In this document: one piece after another, positions 1 to 12,096 of the stretch | Layout: every line of letters begins with the position of its first letter | Position numbering within the stretch: position 1 is the stretch's first letter | Source: Artemia franciscana | Lineage: Eukaryota > Arthropoda > Branchiopoda > Anostraca > Artemiidae | Direction of reading: 5' to 3' | NCBI RefSeq assembly: GCF_032884065.1 | Contig: NC_088868.1 | Coordinates: 6,901,129-6,965,128 of the forward strand | Length of the DNA: 64,000 nt | Position numbers and translations under genes: made by a program | The notes under the pieces: generated by a model | The model's database searches: none | What the model was told of the DNA's origin: nothing | The model's input: the letters and a program-made list of their open reading frames with translations, nothing else

Positions 1-781
1 ATTAATTGTCACAAATATTTGCAGTTTAAAAATGTCACTTATAAGTGTGGTGCCACCACCCCTGACACAAAAGGGTTGCGTGTCTATTGATCATTGCAGA
101 AAATTAAATTAACAGTCCAAGTTTAAAGTTTAATCTAGCTAACTTAGTAATATAAATTCGAAACGGGTAGATTCAGCAAAATATTGATACAAATTAATTA
201 CATGCAAAAGTGATAGAAGCAATGTACTAGAAATACTTTACTAACTATATTAGTTGCTTCAGTGAAAACACTGAAGCGACTATACTACCATTGAGTCGCT
301 GTTTTTATTGACAATAAAATGTGTTTTGTTGATAGGAAATAAAAAAGAATAATTCAATCGTTACATACAGACCTCGTACATCTTTTTGCAAAAAATAAGA
401 AGTATTTGGGGTAAAATAAGCTATTTTATTTAACTAGTAAATTTAGGATATTAATTTCTGTCATATATCGAAACAATTGGTAATTGGTAATTGTTGGTAA
501 TACTGGTAATTTTTGGTAAAACTGATAATCGTTGGAAGCTTTTGACACCAAGTTTCTCTTGTGCCGCAGCTGACTTAAGACATCTCCTTTACAGCAAAAA
601 CTTGTCTGTAATTACAATAAATAAAATGGAAACACATTTTCAGTTTTTCTTTTCTTCTAAAATTTAACAGGTCAAATTTTCAAAGAAATTTGAAATTCAT
701 AAATTCGTGTTATAACGTTTTTTGGATTACTACAGCCGATCTACGCTATGTTCCTATTTGAAAATGATATTTTTTTTTTAG
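1..781. other. AT-rich non-coding stretch
   Basis: No open frame, RNA gene or repeat with clear borders is visible. A short TTGGTAAT-like tract recurs at about 478-530. The end of the stretch is a run of T residues that serves as the possible polypyrimidine tract of the candidate exon at 782. Confidence 0.5.
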
Positions 782-823
782 CAATGAAATTGGCAAAATG
801 GAAACACGTGAAGAGCTCTTGAG
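782..823 (+). CDS. Candidate internal micro-exon, gene unknown
   Basis: Forty-two bases lie between a T-rich tract ending in AG (780-781) and a strong donor, AG|GTAAGT (824-829). Only one of the three frames is open. It reads NEIGKMETREELL and then a split arginine codon; the other two frames hit stops. Both splice signals are good, but no flanking exon is recognised and a 14-codon exon can arise by chance in T-rich DNA. No function can be assigned. It may belong to a gene extending beyond the left edge of the window. Confidence 0.3.
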
Positions 824-1060
824 GTAAGTCTGTTTTATCCTGATTTTAATTATTATTTAAATTTTTCAAGACCCATTTTTAATCCATGTTTTTTTATTTT
901 TATTATTAAGAAGAAGAACGTTAAATTTTATTAAGAATAATTTATCGTCATTTCTTTAAATAAGAAAATTATTTAAATATTAATTAAAATTGAATTGTAT
1001 AAATTGTTAAAGTTCTTGTCTTTTACTTTCTGTAAGCTTAAGAACTCTTTTTTTCTACAA

Positions 1061-2028
1061 GATAGTTATTGGCAGGACAAACAGTTATTTGCACTTAGGT
1101 TTCCTGTGATTTCAATATTATGCAAGATAGTTGTTTACACTTAGGTTTCCTGTGATTTCAATATTATACAAGATAGTTATTGGCACTTAGGTCTCGTGCG
1201 ATTTCAATATTATACAAGATAGTTATTGGCGCTTAGGTCTCGTGCGATTTCAATATTATAAAAGATAGTTATTTACACTTAGGTCTCCTGCGATTTCAAT
1301 TTTATACAAGATAATTATTGGCACTTAGGTCTCTTGTGATTTTAATATTATAAAAGATAGTTATTAGCACTTAGGTCTCCTGCAATTTTAATATTGTGCA
1401 AGATAGTTATTGGCACTTAGGTCTCCTGCGATTTCAATATTATAGAAGATAGTTATTTACACTTAGGTCTCCTGCGATTTCAACATATAAGATAGTTATT
1501 GGCACTTAGGTCTACTGTGATTTCAATATTATAAAAGATAGTTATTTACACTTAGGTCTCCTGCGATTTCAATATTATACAAGATAGTTATTGGCACTTA
1601 GGTCTCCTGCGATTTCAATATTATACAAGATAGTTATTGGCACTTAGGTCTCCTGCGATTTCAATATTATAAAAGATAGTTATTTACACTTAGGTCTCCT
1701 GCGATTTCAACATATAAGATAGTTATTGGCACTTAGGTCTACTGTGATTTCAATATTATAAAAGATAGTTATTTACACTTAGGTCTCCTGCGATTTCAAT
1801 ATTATACAAGATAGTTATTGGCACTTAGGTCTCCTGTGATTTCAGTAATATAAAAGATAGTTTTACACTTAGTTCTCCTGCAATTTCAATATTATACAAG
1901 ATAGTTATTGGCACTTAGGTCTCCTGCGATTTCAATATTATACAAGATAGTTCTTGGCAATTAGGTCTCCTGCGATTTCAATATTATACAAGATAGTTAT
2001 TGGCACTTAGGTCTCCTGCGATTTACAT
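1061..2028. repeat. 46-bp minisatellite, about 21 copies
   Basis: A unit of 43-46 bp is repeated about 21 times; I counted the conserved CACTTAGGTCTCCTGC core. Units alternate between two variants, one with TTATTGGCACTT and one with TTATTTACACTT. Two units with the rare junction CAACATATAAGATAG occur at 1481 and 1708, 227 bp apart, showing that a block of five units was itself duplicated. Not coding in any frame. Confidence 0.92.
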
Positions 2029-2429
2029 ATTTATAAACAATCTTTCTTCAACAACTTGGAAAATTAGAAAAATTTGAACATTTAAAAATTTCAACAATTT
2101 GAACGATCCTTTTTTTAAAAATTGAATTTGTCTTTGAACAATTGATGCCTTCAATCCCATCCTAGTTGATAATATTTTTCATTTTCAGATTAAATATATT
2201 TTTAGTGTACCATTCAAATATAACGTTTAAAATTAATATATAACATATATTTATATATATAAAATTAAATAAGACTTTTTTTCCCTGACGGCCCCATCTT
2301 AGGTCTATTCAAACCTGAAATCCACGAGTTTTCAATTTTTTTGAGTTGTTTCAATATTACGTAGCTTTTAGGGCAGAAGTAAATCATTGTCAGCGGTTGC
2401 CACACTGAACTGTGAAGATGAATAAGCTA

Positions 2430-3073
2430 AACTAATTACACGCTTTTTTTGTAAGAATTCGACTATTAGCAGCCTGTTGATTCTTAAAAATAACTGTGAC
2501 TTTTAAGGAGAGCTGCACCTTCGTAAGCTTTTTGGTGCCATCTGTTTTTAGATTGATTTTTCTTGTTAAAAGCTGCTAATTTTTGCCTATGTTCATTTCT
2601 TATGTATCGCCATCTACTACTTAAAATGGCATATTTGCACATGGAAGTTGTTTTTATTAAAACTTGAATTTTCAATTTTAAGATTTTTTTTAAGATATAT
2701 ATGCATGTTCAAAAATTTAACTAATAAACTAATAAAACTAATAAAAAATATTAGTTTAACTAATAACTAATAAAACTAATAAAAAAAACTAACTAAACTA
2801 ATTACACGCTTTTATTTGTAAGAATTCGGCTATTAGCAGCCTGTTGGTTCTTAAAGACAACTCTGACTTCTAAGGAAAGCTGAACCTTCGTAAGATTTTT
2901 GTGCCATCTGTTTTTAGATTGATTTTTCTTGCCAAAAGCTGCTAATTTTTCGCCTATGCTCATTTCTTATTTCTTCATCTACTACTTAAAACGGCATATT
3001 TGCATATGGAAGTAGGTTTCATTAAAACTTGAATTTTCAATTTTAAGGATTTTTTAAGATATATATGCATGTA
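2430..3073. repeat. Direct repeat of ~280 bp around an AACTAAT-rich spacer
   Basis: Bases 2430-2708 and 2794-3073 are about 90% alike. Both begin AACTAATTACACGCTTTT and end near TTAAGATATATATGCATG. The spacer 2717-2795 is simple AACTAATAA repeat. A more diverged relative (AGCTCCACCTTC..., 22755-22910) suggests a dispersed family. The short minus-strand open frame over 2484-2675 is a by-product. Confidence 0.75.
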
Positions 3074-3095
3074 TAAGGCTCAACTTGACTAACTA

Positions 3096-3117
3096 AAAAA
3101 AAAAAAAAAAAAAAAAT
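3096..3117. repeat. Poly(A) tract, 22 bases
   Basis: A run of A follows the 2794-3073 repeat copy. It could be the A-tail of a retroposed sequence, but no target duplication was found. Confidence 0.5.
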
Positions 3118-3709
3118 CAAATTTCATTTCAATGTCCATGATACCTTAACCGTAAGTTTTTAATTGATTTTTTTATTTAATCGCCATACTAGCAAAAATT
3201 TGCACTAAGAGGTGATAGATTATTCAGGGATTTCTACATATTCAGCAATAACATCAATAATAATTGCTTATTTACTCGTTATTTTCAAGGTTAAAGTTTA
3301 CATCAGTATTGTCAGTTAAGATGATATTTTGGAACCCGCTTTTTGTCTTTTCATACATACACTCTAAGACCACATGGGCTATATATTACACATGACAAAC
3401 AAGAAAAAATAAATACAATTAAATAGCTAAGAAAAGAAGTGAAAACAACAAAAGCAGATATTTTAGCAAAGATTTTCGCCAAGCTGTCCTCAGTGCTAAA
3501 AAAAAAAAAAATGAAAAACAAACGTTTTGAAGCTAACCCAAACAGAGCAGATGGCAGTGCTTTGAGAGTTTTCACGAAATATCCTTAAAGAAATATCTAC
3601 TCTTGTACTTTTTGCTTTTTTACTGCCCACTGGCTGATATTACCCTAGTTTTCTCGGTTATTTGATTTTTTATCTTTTATTCATATTTGTTTTTTCTTTA
3701 TATTTGTCT

Positions 3710-4062
3710 ATATAACAAAAAGAGAAATCACCAATGCAACAGCACAAACACATTAAAAAGAAAAAACAAAGGAAGACAGAAGGAGAAAAGGAAGACTGTT
3801 TTCCTAAATTAGTGATTAATATAGACCAGCACTTGAATGAGGCCTTAACTCTACTCATCTATACAATCACACAGGTCAAACAGCATAGCCATACACAATC
3901 GACCATAAAGAATAATCCATGGACAGGGAGTCATGTCGTCAATAAGTATAAGTCGTCATTTACCAAACAATAAAAACAGTAAAGACAAATAATTCAGAGA
4001 TAATAACCCAACACAAGGGCTCATCAGGAGAATACACACTTGCCTATAGGGTTTCGGTACTT
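3710..4062 (+). repeat. Dispersed repeat, copy 1
   Basis: This stretch matches the reverse complement of 40252-40595. Shared blocks include GGAAGACTGTTTTCCT, GTCAAACAGCATAGCCATAC and CAGGAGAATACACACTTGCC. The second copy abuts the 5' end of the ORF1 of the LINE at 36.2-40.25 kb in the same relative orientation, so this could be a LINE 5' leader or an independent element. The 79-codon frame at 3734-3973 is not conserved as an open frame in the other copy, so I do not call it a gene. Confidence 0.7.
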
Positions 4063-5289
4063 AAAATTCTCTACCCAGTCAAGTGGTGTGCCTACCACAT
4101 AATACCTATGGTATCTGTTATCTATTTATATTTATATTTGTTATTTATTTATCTTTTATTTATATTTTTATCTTATATTTTATTATATTTTTTATCTTTT
4201 ATTATCTATTATTATATTTGATTATCTTCTTTTTGTCATTTGTCTTTTCTGCATGGCTATCTGTATTGCATAAATAGAGAATTGCTTTTTAATAGGTGCT
4301 CTTAAATATGATCATATGACATAAAATATGAAAAAAAGTTTTTTACTGGCAATTTGCACATCTGAAAGTCTATGGCAGATAATTAGAATATAAAATTTCG
4401 AAATCAGTAAAATATGAAAAATTAATCACAGTGCAACCGGTCTAAAAGTGTATTTTTTTAATTTCGTCATGATTGCTCAATTTAGTAAAAAATAAAAAAA
4501 ATATAAAAATTGTAAAATCGTAAAAGTGGGATTGACCGTGATTATCAGGTAGCCTACCTCAAAATCATGTATTTGAGGTAAGCTTTTCGTCACACCCTTC
4601 AGTTTTGTAGAAATCTTACTGACACTACGCACCTTTATACAAATACAGAAGAGACTATAACGAGGGCTTTTTTCCAAAGACAGAGAAAAATAAAAGAGAA
4701 AAAAAGTCCTCATTATTCTCTCTTCTGTATTTGTATTATGGAAAGGCAGTGTCGTCTTCGTCATTATTTATTTCACACCATTGCCTTAATTTATGTCTAC
4801 TTTTTTTCATTTGAAAAAAATGGTATACTCAAATATTTTGTACTCAAAGTGTACTCTAAATATTCATATAGAAATAAATATTCATATCTAACATTAGATA
4901 TTAATATTAGAAATAAATATTCCTATCTAAATATTCTAAATATCTGTATTTTGTTCTGAAACTAGTTTCGATTAAATAGCGATTCATTTTGCAAAATTTG
5001 TATTGCTCTTTCGATGATAATACTACGGAAATTTAACAAAATAATTTTTCTTATGTTAGAAAACCTGTGACAGTTGCCCAAAAATAATTTGAAATTCCAG
5101 TGTTGCTCAATTATTATTCGTGGTTTCATTTTTTTTTTTTTTTTTAGAATGTGATTAAGCTCTTAGTATTTTGACTTTTGCTGCGTCATATATTACATCA
5201 CATATTTCCTACGCCATATAATAGCTTATAGTTTTAAACGCTAGCTACAAATATATGTTTTTTGTCTTCTTTGTTTTGGATTTGCAGGG
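4063..5289. other. AT-rich intergenic DNA
   Basis: Holds T-rich pyrimidine runs (4100-4250), an ATATTCATA-type simple repeat (4855-4945) and nothing that looks like a gene. Open frames here are low-complexity. Confidence 0.5.
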
Positions 5290-7062
5290 TAAATTTGAAA
5301 AATTTATAGGGAAGGTGTGATTTTTGGCATGACTTGAAAAACGATCAGAAATTAAAATCGTTTTTAAATAAAACTGTGCCAAGGAGAATTTTTCAGGCGG
5401 AATCACCCACAAGAAATTTCTGGGGAATTTTCAGCGAGGATGGAAATATCCAGGGAAATTTTTCGTGGGGGATGAGTGTATTTTACTTGGGATATTTATT
5501 TTACTCTTTGTCACAACTCTACTTTTCAATGCAATAAAAACTTTAGCGTAAACAGCGAGGCGTTGAGGAGAGGACAGCCCCTTTCATATACAGGATAATT
5601 TTTGCTCATTTTTAATTTTAATGTCGCTCCTTATTTTCTATAAAAAAACTTTTTTTAATTTAATTTCTGAACGTTTTTCAACTAATGCAGGCTCGAATTT
5701 GGCTCACCGTACATGAAAAATTAAATTTGAGAGTTACAAATGAAAAATCAATTTTGGCAGATTTATTCCACATATAAAGGGTTGCCCCTCCTCAATACAT
5801 TACTCTTTACACTAGAACTGTTAGAACTTTAAAAAATTAATCCCTATTCTAATTAAATGGTCCCCGTGTTTCAGTAGACGCTCTTAAAAAAATAGGAGAA
5901 ACAGGCAAACTTTAGCGTATAGAGCAAGGTATTGAGGAGGAGGCAACCCATCATATATGGAATAATTTCTGTTCGTTTGTCAAATTTTGCCGGTAAATCT
6001 GTTTCACCCTCTATGAAATATTCCCCCTCTCTCAAGGAAAACTCCTCCGTGGAAATTTCATCCAACTTAAAGTGCCCCCCCCCCCGTCAAATTCCCTCCA
6101 GATAGTTCCATCCTCGTTGAGAATCTCCCCTCCCTGTAAAATTGCTTGCTAAAGAATCAGCCTGAAAAATTCTCCTTCGCATATCCTTAGCAAAAATATC
6201 TCCAAGACTTTTATCTCTAATCGGTTTCTCAGTCATTCCAGAAATGTCCCCTTCCTTGGAAGTTATTCCTGGAATTCAAAACACGCGGAAAAAGCCACTA
6301 GATAATTCCTTTTGCACATCTCCACATAAAATATTTGGCAAAGAGAATGTAAGACAATTAAAAAGAATATCGTATAGTAATTCTGTCAAATCTCCCCAGT
6401 GTAACATTTCCCCTGGAATATTCGCCCCCCAGAAATTTATCTCCCCAAAGAAAATTAGTTTTATAGATATAAACCCTAAGCACCTTCCCCCCCCCTCCAA
6501 AAAAATATCCATATACTTTCCAATAATAAATACTATACGTAAACAATGGGCGAATTTCATAACTTACGCGCCTCTCCCCACGGACTGTGGGGAGGGGGGG
6601 GGGTTATTTTACATCTAAAGACACTGTTGTTTAATCTTTTAACCATACTGAACAAAATGGCTATCTCAGAATTTTGATCAAATAATTTTTGGGAAAAAAT
6701 TGCCGTGGGATTTCCATATTTTTTGTAGATAGGGGCTTGAAACTTATACACTAGCGTTCTCTGGCACGCTGAATTTGATGACGTGATTTTCATCAAGATT
6801 CCTTGAATTTTAGGGGATGTTTCTCCCATGTTTCAAAAATCAGGCAAATTTTGTCAAGCTCGTAACTTTTGATGGGTAACACTAAACTTGATATATTTGA
6901 GATATATCTTTTGGATATTTCTATTTATGGGTATATTGTATGTATTTGGATATTAAAATCTTTGATTTTAGAATCTATTGATCTAACATCTGTTGATTTT
7001 AGAGTTTCTTTTACTATTGAGCCGAATCGCTACTTACTTTTAATTTGTTACCACAAACTCTT
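5290..7062. mobile_element. Old member of the fold-back repeat family
   Basis: The right end, CTATTGAGCCGAATCGCTACTT followed by TTTGTTACCACAAACT, is a decayed version of the end of the intact element at 19021-20724. Internal palindromic blocks carry the family signature CTTTAGCGTAAA at about 5543 and TTTAGCGTATAGAGC at about 5912. The interior resembles the copy at 45.7-47.6 kb (shared block near CAGCGAGGATGGAA). No intact reading frame; the 94- to 124-codon frames are chance. Confidence 0.65.
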
Positions 7063-7642
7063 TGGCACACTCGGACACTTGAGTGAAAAAATATATCGGA
7101 ACTGTATGTCGGTTGTCGGTGTTTTAATTTTATATTGTAAACACCGTTGAGCCATGTATATGGCTGATAACATGGGGTTTTGAAAATAGCCACATATTCA
7201 AAGGGTATGAAAAAAAAAGTACTAAAAATGAATACAAAAATCTGAAACACTGTAAATTTTACAAGATATTTAAATACGCTAATAAATGCGTTTTTGGGCT
7301 TTCAGTTGTTATTAGAAAGGATTTATATTTTAAAAGATGAGTTTTATTAAGCGTTAAAATTAAGATAAGTACAATTTTATAAACAGTTAAAAGAAAAAAA
7401 GAACCGTTTTAGAGTCTTTCTTGGGTATTTTTTCAATAGGGCGAATTATATAAGCCTATTTGCCAAACTGTATCATACAAGGTCTTTTGAATCGCGGTAG
7501 CCGATAGCCTAAATGCCCGAACAAGCGTTTTTTTTTGGTAAAAAATAATAATACTAATTTAGTAATAATAATTTATAATAATTTAATATATAATAGGTAA
7601 TAGAAACAGTAATTTGGTAAAAAAAAAAAACTACATTTATTT
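7063..7642. other. AT-rich intergenic DNA
   Basis: No gene or clear repeat boundary. A short AATAAT-rich run lies at 7545-7620. Confidence 0.45.
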
Positions 7643-7939
7643 TAACTTTGGATTTCCCTTAGATAATTACCTTGGATCTTTAATTCGAAATTGAGTCTGA
7701 CTAAATTATTCAAATTTCTCAAAAGTACTAAGGTTTCAGAATTTTTCTTCTTTTTGGATTCTATTTTTTTAACCGTTCTCTAATATCACTTATAACCATA
7801 TTTATCGTCTTTTTTCTTTCAGGTTGTATCACACAGCTATATTCAAGATTTGTAAATGAACTGTGCATAGAATATTATTTTTTCAAGCGATATTGATATT
7901 TGTCATTGAAGTGTTTTTTTTAAACATTATACTCTTTTT

Positions 7940-8330
7940 TTATTTTTTTCTATAGCTTTAAAGTTTGAAGGGAAGATTAAGGCCCATCTTAAATCGTGTA
8001 ATAAGGGTCTTAAGATTTTACACCTTAGGAAGATTATGCACAAATTTCAGAGGGTAGATTTCGTCTTGTCTTAATTTATGCATTAATCCATTAGACAATT
8101 CGACCATTGTGGATAAGACCACAAGACTATAACTATAGTCAACAAAGCTATAAGTCTAGTCAAATCCATGCCTTTCTTTCCATTATTGGTAATCTTATGT
8201 TAGATACAAAACAATTAGAGGAGGTCACACCTTGCTCAATTTTTCTGAACCAATTATCATTCTATGCCTGTTATTGGGAATTACTCCCGAATCCAGATAA
8301 AAAAAAGTTAAAATAATGCTATACCTAAAG
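7940..8330. repeat. Dispersed repeat with diverged copy at 45.04-45.44 kb
   Basis: The block around GAGGAGGTCACACCTTGCTC resembles GAGGAGACCACACCTTTCTC near 45375, with similar order of flanking words over about 350 bp. Identity is low; no ends are defined. Confidence 0.45.
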
Positions 8331-9189
8331 TTGGATCTCTGAATCTTCAAACATCTTTATTCCTTAGTTTTATAATATGAAAAAAACTTCGTTTCTTAAA
8401 GAGTTAAAGAGGCTGCGTCCCAAAGTCGAACCTTAAAACGTACAGGAATTAGAAGAGGCAGTTGGGGGGCTGCCGCCCCCAAATCCCCCGCTTTTAAAGA
8501 CTCTTTTGTACAGGTTTTTTGTTTTTTTGCTAACCCCCAGCTCTTGGCTTCGGAAAGGCCCTCTTTTAATTAACAAAAAATTGAAATGAATGAATAATGG
8601 AATAACTTCGAAAAATGTTAAACACAAAAGGACAGGAGAACCATTGCGCCGAAACTAGTAATTAGTAACAATGAAGTCCCCCCACAACAAAAAACCTGTA
8701 CAAAAGGGTCGAAACTTTCGGGGGGTTAAGATTTTCCTACGAAACTTTCAAGGGCACTTACTCGGAGAATTCCACATCGAATGAGTCTTCGTACACCCAG
8801 ATCCGATGTCGAATGTGACCTGTAGGCGTCTAGGAAAAAAAAGAAAATGAATTTAAGTGGCTATGCGTGGTTTCTGGAAAACAGGGAAGGAGTTATCGGA
8901 TCGAGCTGAAATTTCGCGGATAAGCTCCTGGGCCCTAGGGGACCTTAACTTGTGAATCTCAGCCCGATCGGACAACGTTAAAGGGGGGCTGGGGTTGACG
9001 GGTCGAAACTTTCGGCAGATTTTCCCCATGAAGGAAAAGTTGGAAAGGGATGAAATTTTGCAGGTTTCTTAGTTGGAGCTCGAAATGCATCCCTCCCCAT
9101 CCCTCTGTGACCACTGGAACCGAAGATCGCTTAACATTGTCGTGTGTCGCCTCTTTATAGAGGCACGAGTGTGCCTCCTTGATAGATTA

Positions 9190-9723
9190 CTAGCTGTTGG
9201 GGTGGCGCTTCACGTCACCCCAACACCTAGTTGGTGGGAGCACTTCGCACCCCCCACAAGCCTCCCCACGCACGTAAGTCGTTACGTGCCATATTAGTTA
9301 CGTGCCATTGTAGTTGTGTCCCTGTGTCCCACCTGTGAATATAGATGTGAATATATATATGTTTTTAACTACGTAAAACTTGCGAATATAAAACATTCTT
9401 CTCTGTCCCATTGTTTGTGCGTATAAATAGATTGTCAGGTTTACTGACTCTGAACATGCAATATATAATTGTCCATGGGAAAAACAATCCGTATTCTGAT
9501 CTATACCGTCATTATTCTAATGATTGTGCTTGAGCTTTGTTGATGGTGATTGCTAATCGGACATTTCCTGTGTCCCGTCGTCATTTATGTATCCCCCTGT
9601 GCCCCCCAGCATCCCCGTTGTAGTTGTTTCCCTGTGTCCCGGTCGTCATTTATATTCCCTGTGTCCCGGTCGTCATTTGTGTCACGGCGTCCCAGTCTGT
9701 AATTTCTCTTTGAGAGTCCCGGT
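9190..9723 (-). mobile_element. Helitron 3' part, reverse strand, cut by gap
   Basis: Read on the minus strand, the element ends in a GC-rich hairpin (arms GGGGTGGCGC-like) followed by a short spacer and CTAG at 9190-9193, next to a host A. CTRR preceded by a hairpin is the hallmark of Helitron 3' ends. Inward it has the GCACGTAAC block, a short TA run, the helicase C-terminal remnant (about 9395-9575) and the G-rich minisatellite. The rest is lost in the N run. Confidence 0.8.
9395..9575 (-). pseudogene. Helitron Pif1-like helicase C-terminus, remnant
   Basis: On the minus strand the frame reads about ITINKAQ, then after indels SEYGLFFPWTI-like text, then [17 protein letters not shown] text. 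In intact Helitron helicases the block TINKAQGQS is a late helicase motif and VACSRV the last. Compare the better preserved copy at 14448. The frame is broken. Confidence 0.65.
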
Positions 9724-9823
9724 NNNNNNNNNNNNNNNNNNNNNNNNNNNNNNNNNNNNNNNNNNNNNNNNNNNNNNNNNNNNNNNNNNNNNNNNNNNNN
9801 NNNNNNNNNNNNNNNNNNNNNNN
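9724..9823. other. Assembly gap, exactly 100 N
   Basis: A fixed-length gap between two contigs or sequence pieces. Flanking sequence is duplicated on both sides (see 7643-9723 and 9824-11907). Confidence 0.99.
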
Positions 9824-11907
9824 TAACTTTGGATTTCCTTTAGATAATTACCTTGGATCTTTAATTCGAAATTAAGTCGACTAAATTATTCAAATTTCTC
9901 AAAAGTACTAAGGTTTCAGAATTTTTCTTCTTTTTGGATTCTATTTTTTTAACCGTTCTCTAATATCACTTATAACCATATTTATCGTCTTTTTTCTTTC
10001 AGGTTGTATCACGCAGCTATATTCAAGATTTGTAAATGAACTGTGCATAGAATATTATTTTTTCAAGCGATATTGATATTTGTCATTGAAGTGTTTTTTT
10101 TAAACATTATACTCTTTTTTTATTTTTTTCTCTAGCTTTAAAGTTTGAAGGGAAGATTAAGGCCCATCTTAAATCGTGTAATAAGGGTCTTAAGATTTTA
10201 CACCTTAGGAAGATTATGCACAAATTTCAGAGGGTAGATTTCGTCTTGTCTTAATTTATGCATTAATCCATTAGACAATTCGACCATTGTGGATAAGACC
10301 ACAAGACTATAACTATAGTCAACAAAGCTATAAGTCTAGTCAAATCCATGCCTTTCTTTCCATTATTGGTAATCTTATGTTAGATACAAAACAATTAGAG
10401 GAGGTCACACCTTGCTCAATTTTTCTGAACCAATTACCATTCTATGCCTGTTATTGGGAATTACTCCCGAATCCAGATTAAAAAAAGTTAAAGTAATGCT
10501 ATACCTAAAGTTGGATCTCTGAATCTTCAAACATCTTTATTCCTTAGTTTTATAATATGAAAAAAACTTCGTTTTCTTAAAGAGTTAAAGAGGCTGCGTC
10601 CCAAAGTCGAACCTTAAAACGTACAGGAATTAGAAGAGGCAGTTGGGGGGCTGCCGCCCCCCAAATCCCCCGCTTTTAAAGACTCTTTTGTACAGGTTTT
10701 TTGTTTTTTTGCTAACCCCCAGCTCTTGGCTTCGGAAAGGCCCTCTTTTAATTAACAAAAAATTGAAATGAATGAATAATGGAATAACTTCGAAAAATGT
10801 TAAACACAAAAGGACAGGAGAACCATTGCGCCGAAACTAGTAATTAGTAACAATGAAGTCCCCCCACAACAAAAAACCTGTACAAAAGGGTCGAAACTTT
10901 CGGGGGGTTAAGATTTTCCTACGAAACTTTCAAGGGCACTTACTCGGAGAATTCCACATCGAATGAGTCTTCGTACACCCAGATCCGATGTCGAATGTGA
11001 CCTGTAGGCGTCTAGGAAAAAAAAGAAAATGAATTTTAAGTGGCTATGCGTGGTTTCTGGAAAACAGGGAAGGAGTTATCGGATCGAGCTGAAATTTCGC
11101 GGATAAGCTCCTGGGGCGTAGGGGACCTTAACTTGTGAATTTCAGCCCGATTGGACAACGTTAAAGGGGGGCTGGGGTTGACGGGTCGAAACTTTCGGCC
11201 AGATTTTCCCCATGAAGGAAAAGTTGGAAAGGGATGAAATTTTGCAGGTTTCTTAGTTGGAGCTCGAAATGCATCCCTCCCCATCCCTCTGTGACCACTG
11301 GAACCGAAGATCGCTTAACATTGTCGTGTGTCGCCTCTTTATAGAGGCACGAGTGTGCCTCCTTGATAGATTACTAGCTGTTGGGGTGGCGCTTCACGTC
11401 ACCCCAACACCTAGTTGGTGGGAGCACTTCGCACCCCCCACAAGCCTCCCCACGCACGTAAGTCGTTACGTGCCATATTAGTTACGTGCCATTGTAGTTG
11501 TGTCCCTGTGTCCCACCTGTGAATATAGATGTGAATATATATATGTTTTTAACTACGTAAAACTTGCGAATATAAAACATTCTTCTCTGTCCCATTGTTT
11601 GTGCGTATAAATAGATTGTCAGGTTTACTGACTCTGAACATGCAATATATAATTGTCCATGGGAAAAACAATCCGTATTCTGATCTATACCTCATTATTC
11701 TAATGATTGTGCTTGAGCTTTGTTGATGGTGATTGCTAATCGGACATTTCCTGTGTCCCCGTCGTCATTTATGTATCCCCCTGTGCCCCCCAGCATCCCC
11801 GTTGTAGTTGTTTCCCTGTGTCCCGGTCGTCATTTATATTCCCTGTGTCCCGGTCGTCATTTGTGTCACGACGTCCCGGTCTGTAATTTCTCTTTGAGAG
11901 TCCCGGT
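9824..11907. repeat. Segment present twice, copy 2
   Basis: Near-identical to 7643-9723. Differences seen by eye include single bases (for example TCACACAGC versus TCACGCAGC early on) and one-base length changes in homopolymers, as expected for two alleles or two error-bearing contig ends. Confidence 0.93.
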
Positions 11908-12096
11908 CGTCATTTATATTCCCTGTATCCCGGTCGTCATTTGTGTCCCGGTGTCCCGGTCTATAGTGTCATCTTATAATGACGTCATATACAAAGCCTT
12001 ATATACTTGTAATGACGTATATACTTATAATAAACCCACAAACAAACAAACATGCATACAAACAACTTAATTATATCTATCTATCTATCTATATAG
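11374..12096 (-). mobile_element. Helitron, reverse strand, nearly end to end
   Basis: Second copy of the element at 9190, but complete to its 5' side. The 3' CTAG is at 11374-11377. Inward are the hairpin, the GCACGTAAC block, helicase remnant (11580-11755), and a G-rich minisatellite of units such as CCCGGTCGTCATTTRTRTYCC. The 5' end is the TATATAG/ATCTATCTATC block at about 12075-12096, which corresponds to the TCTATATATATAAAAATAAG terminus of other copies. About 720 bp, no replication gene: non-autonomous. Confidence 0.75.

Larger units (their letters stand above)
7643..9723. repeat. Segment present twice, copy 1 (probable assembly overlap)
   Basis: This 2081-bp stretch matches 9824-11907 with only scattered single-base differences and 1-2 base indels. 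It contains about 1.5 kb of unique-looking DNA and then the end of a reverse-strand Helitron. Copy 1 ends exactly at the run of N and copy 2 begins exactly after it. Confidence 0.93.

Noticed and set aside
1061..2028. CRISPR array
   Set aside because: Units are tandem without unique spacers, and the genome is eukaryotic.
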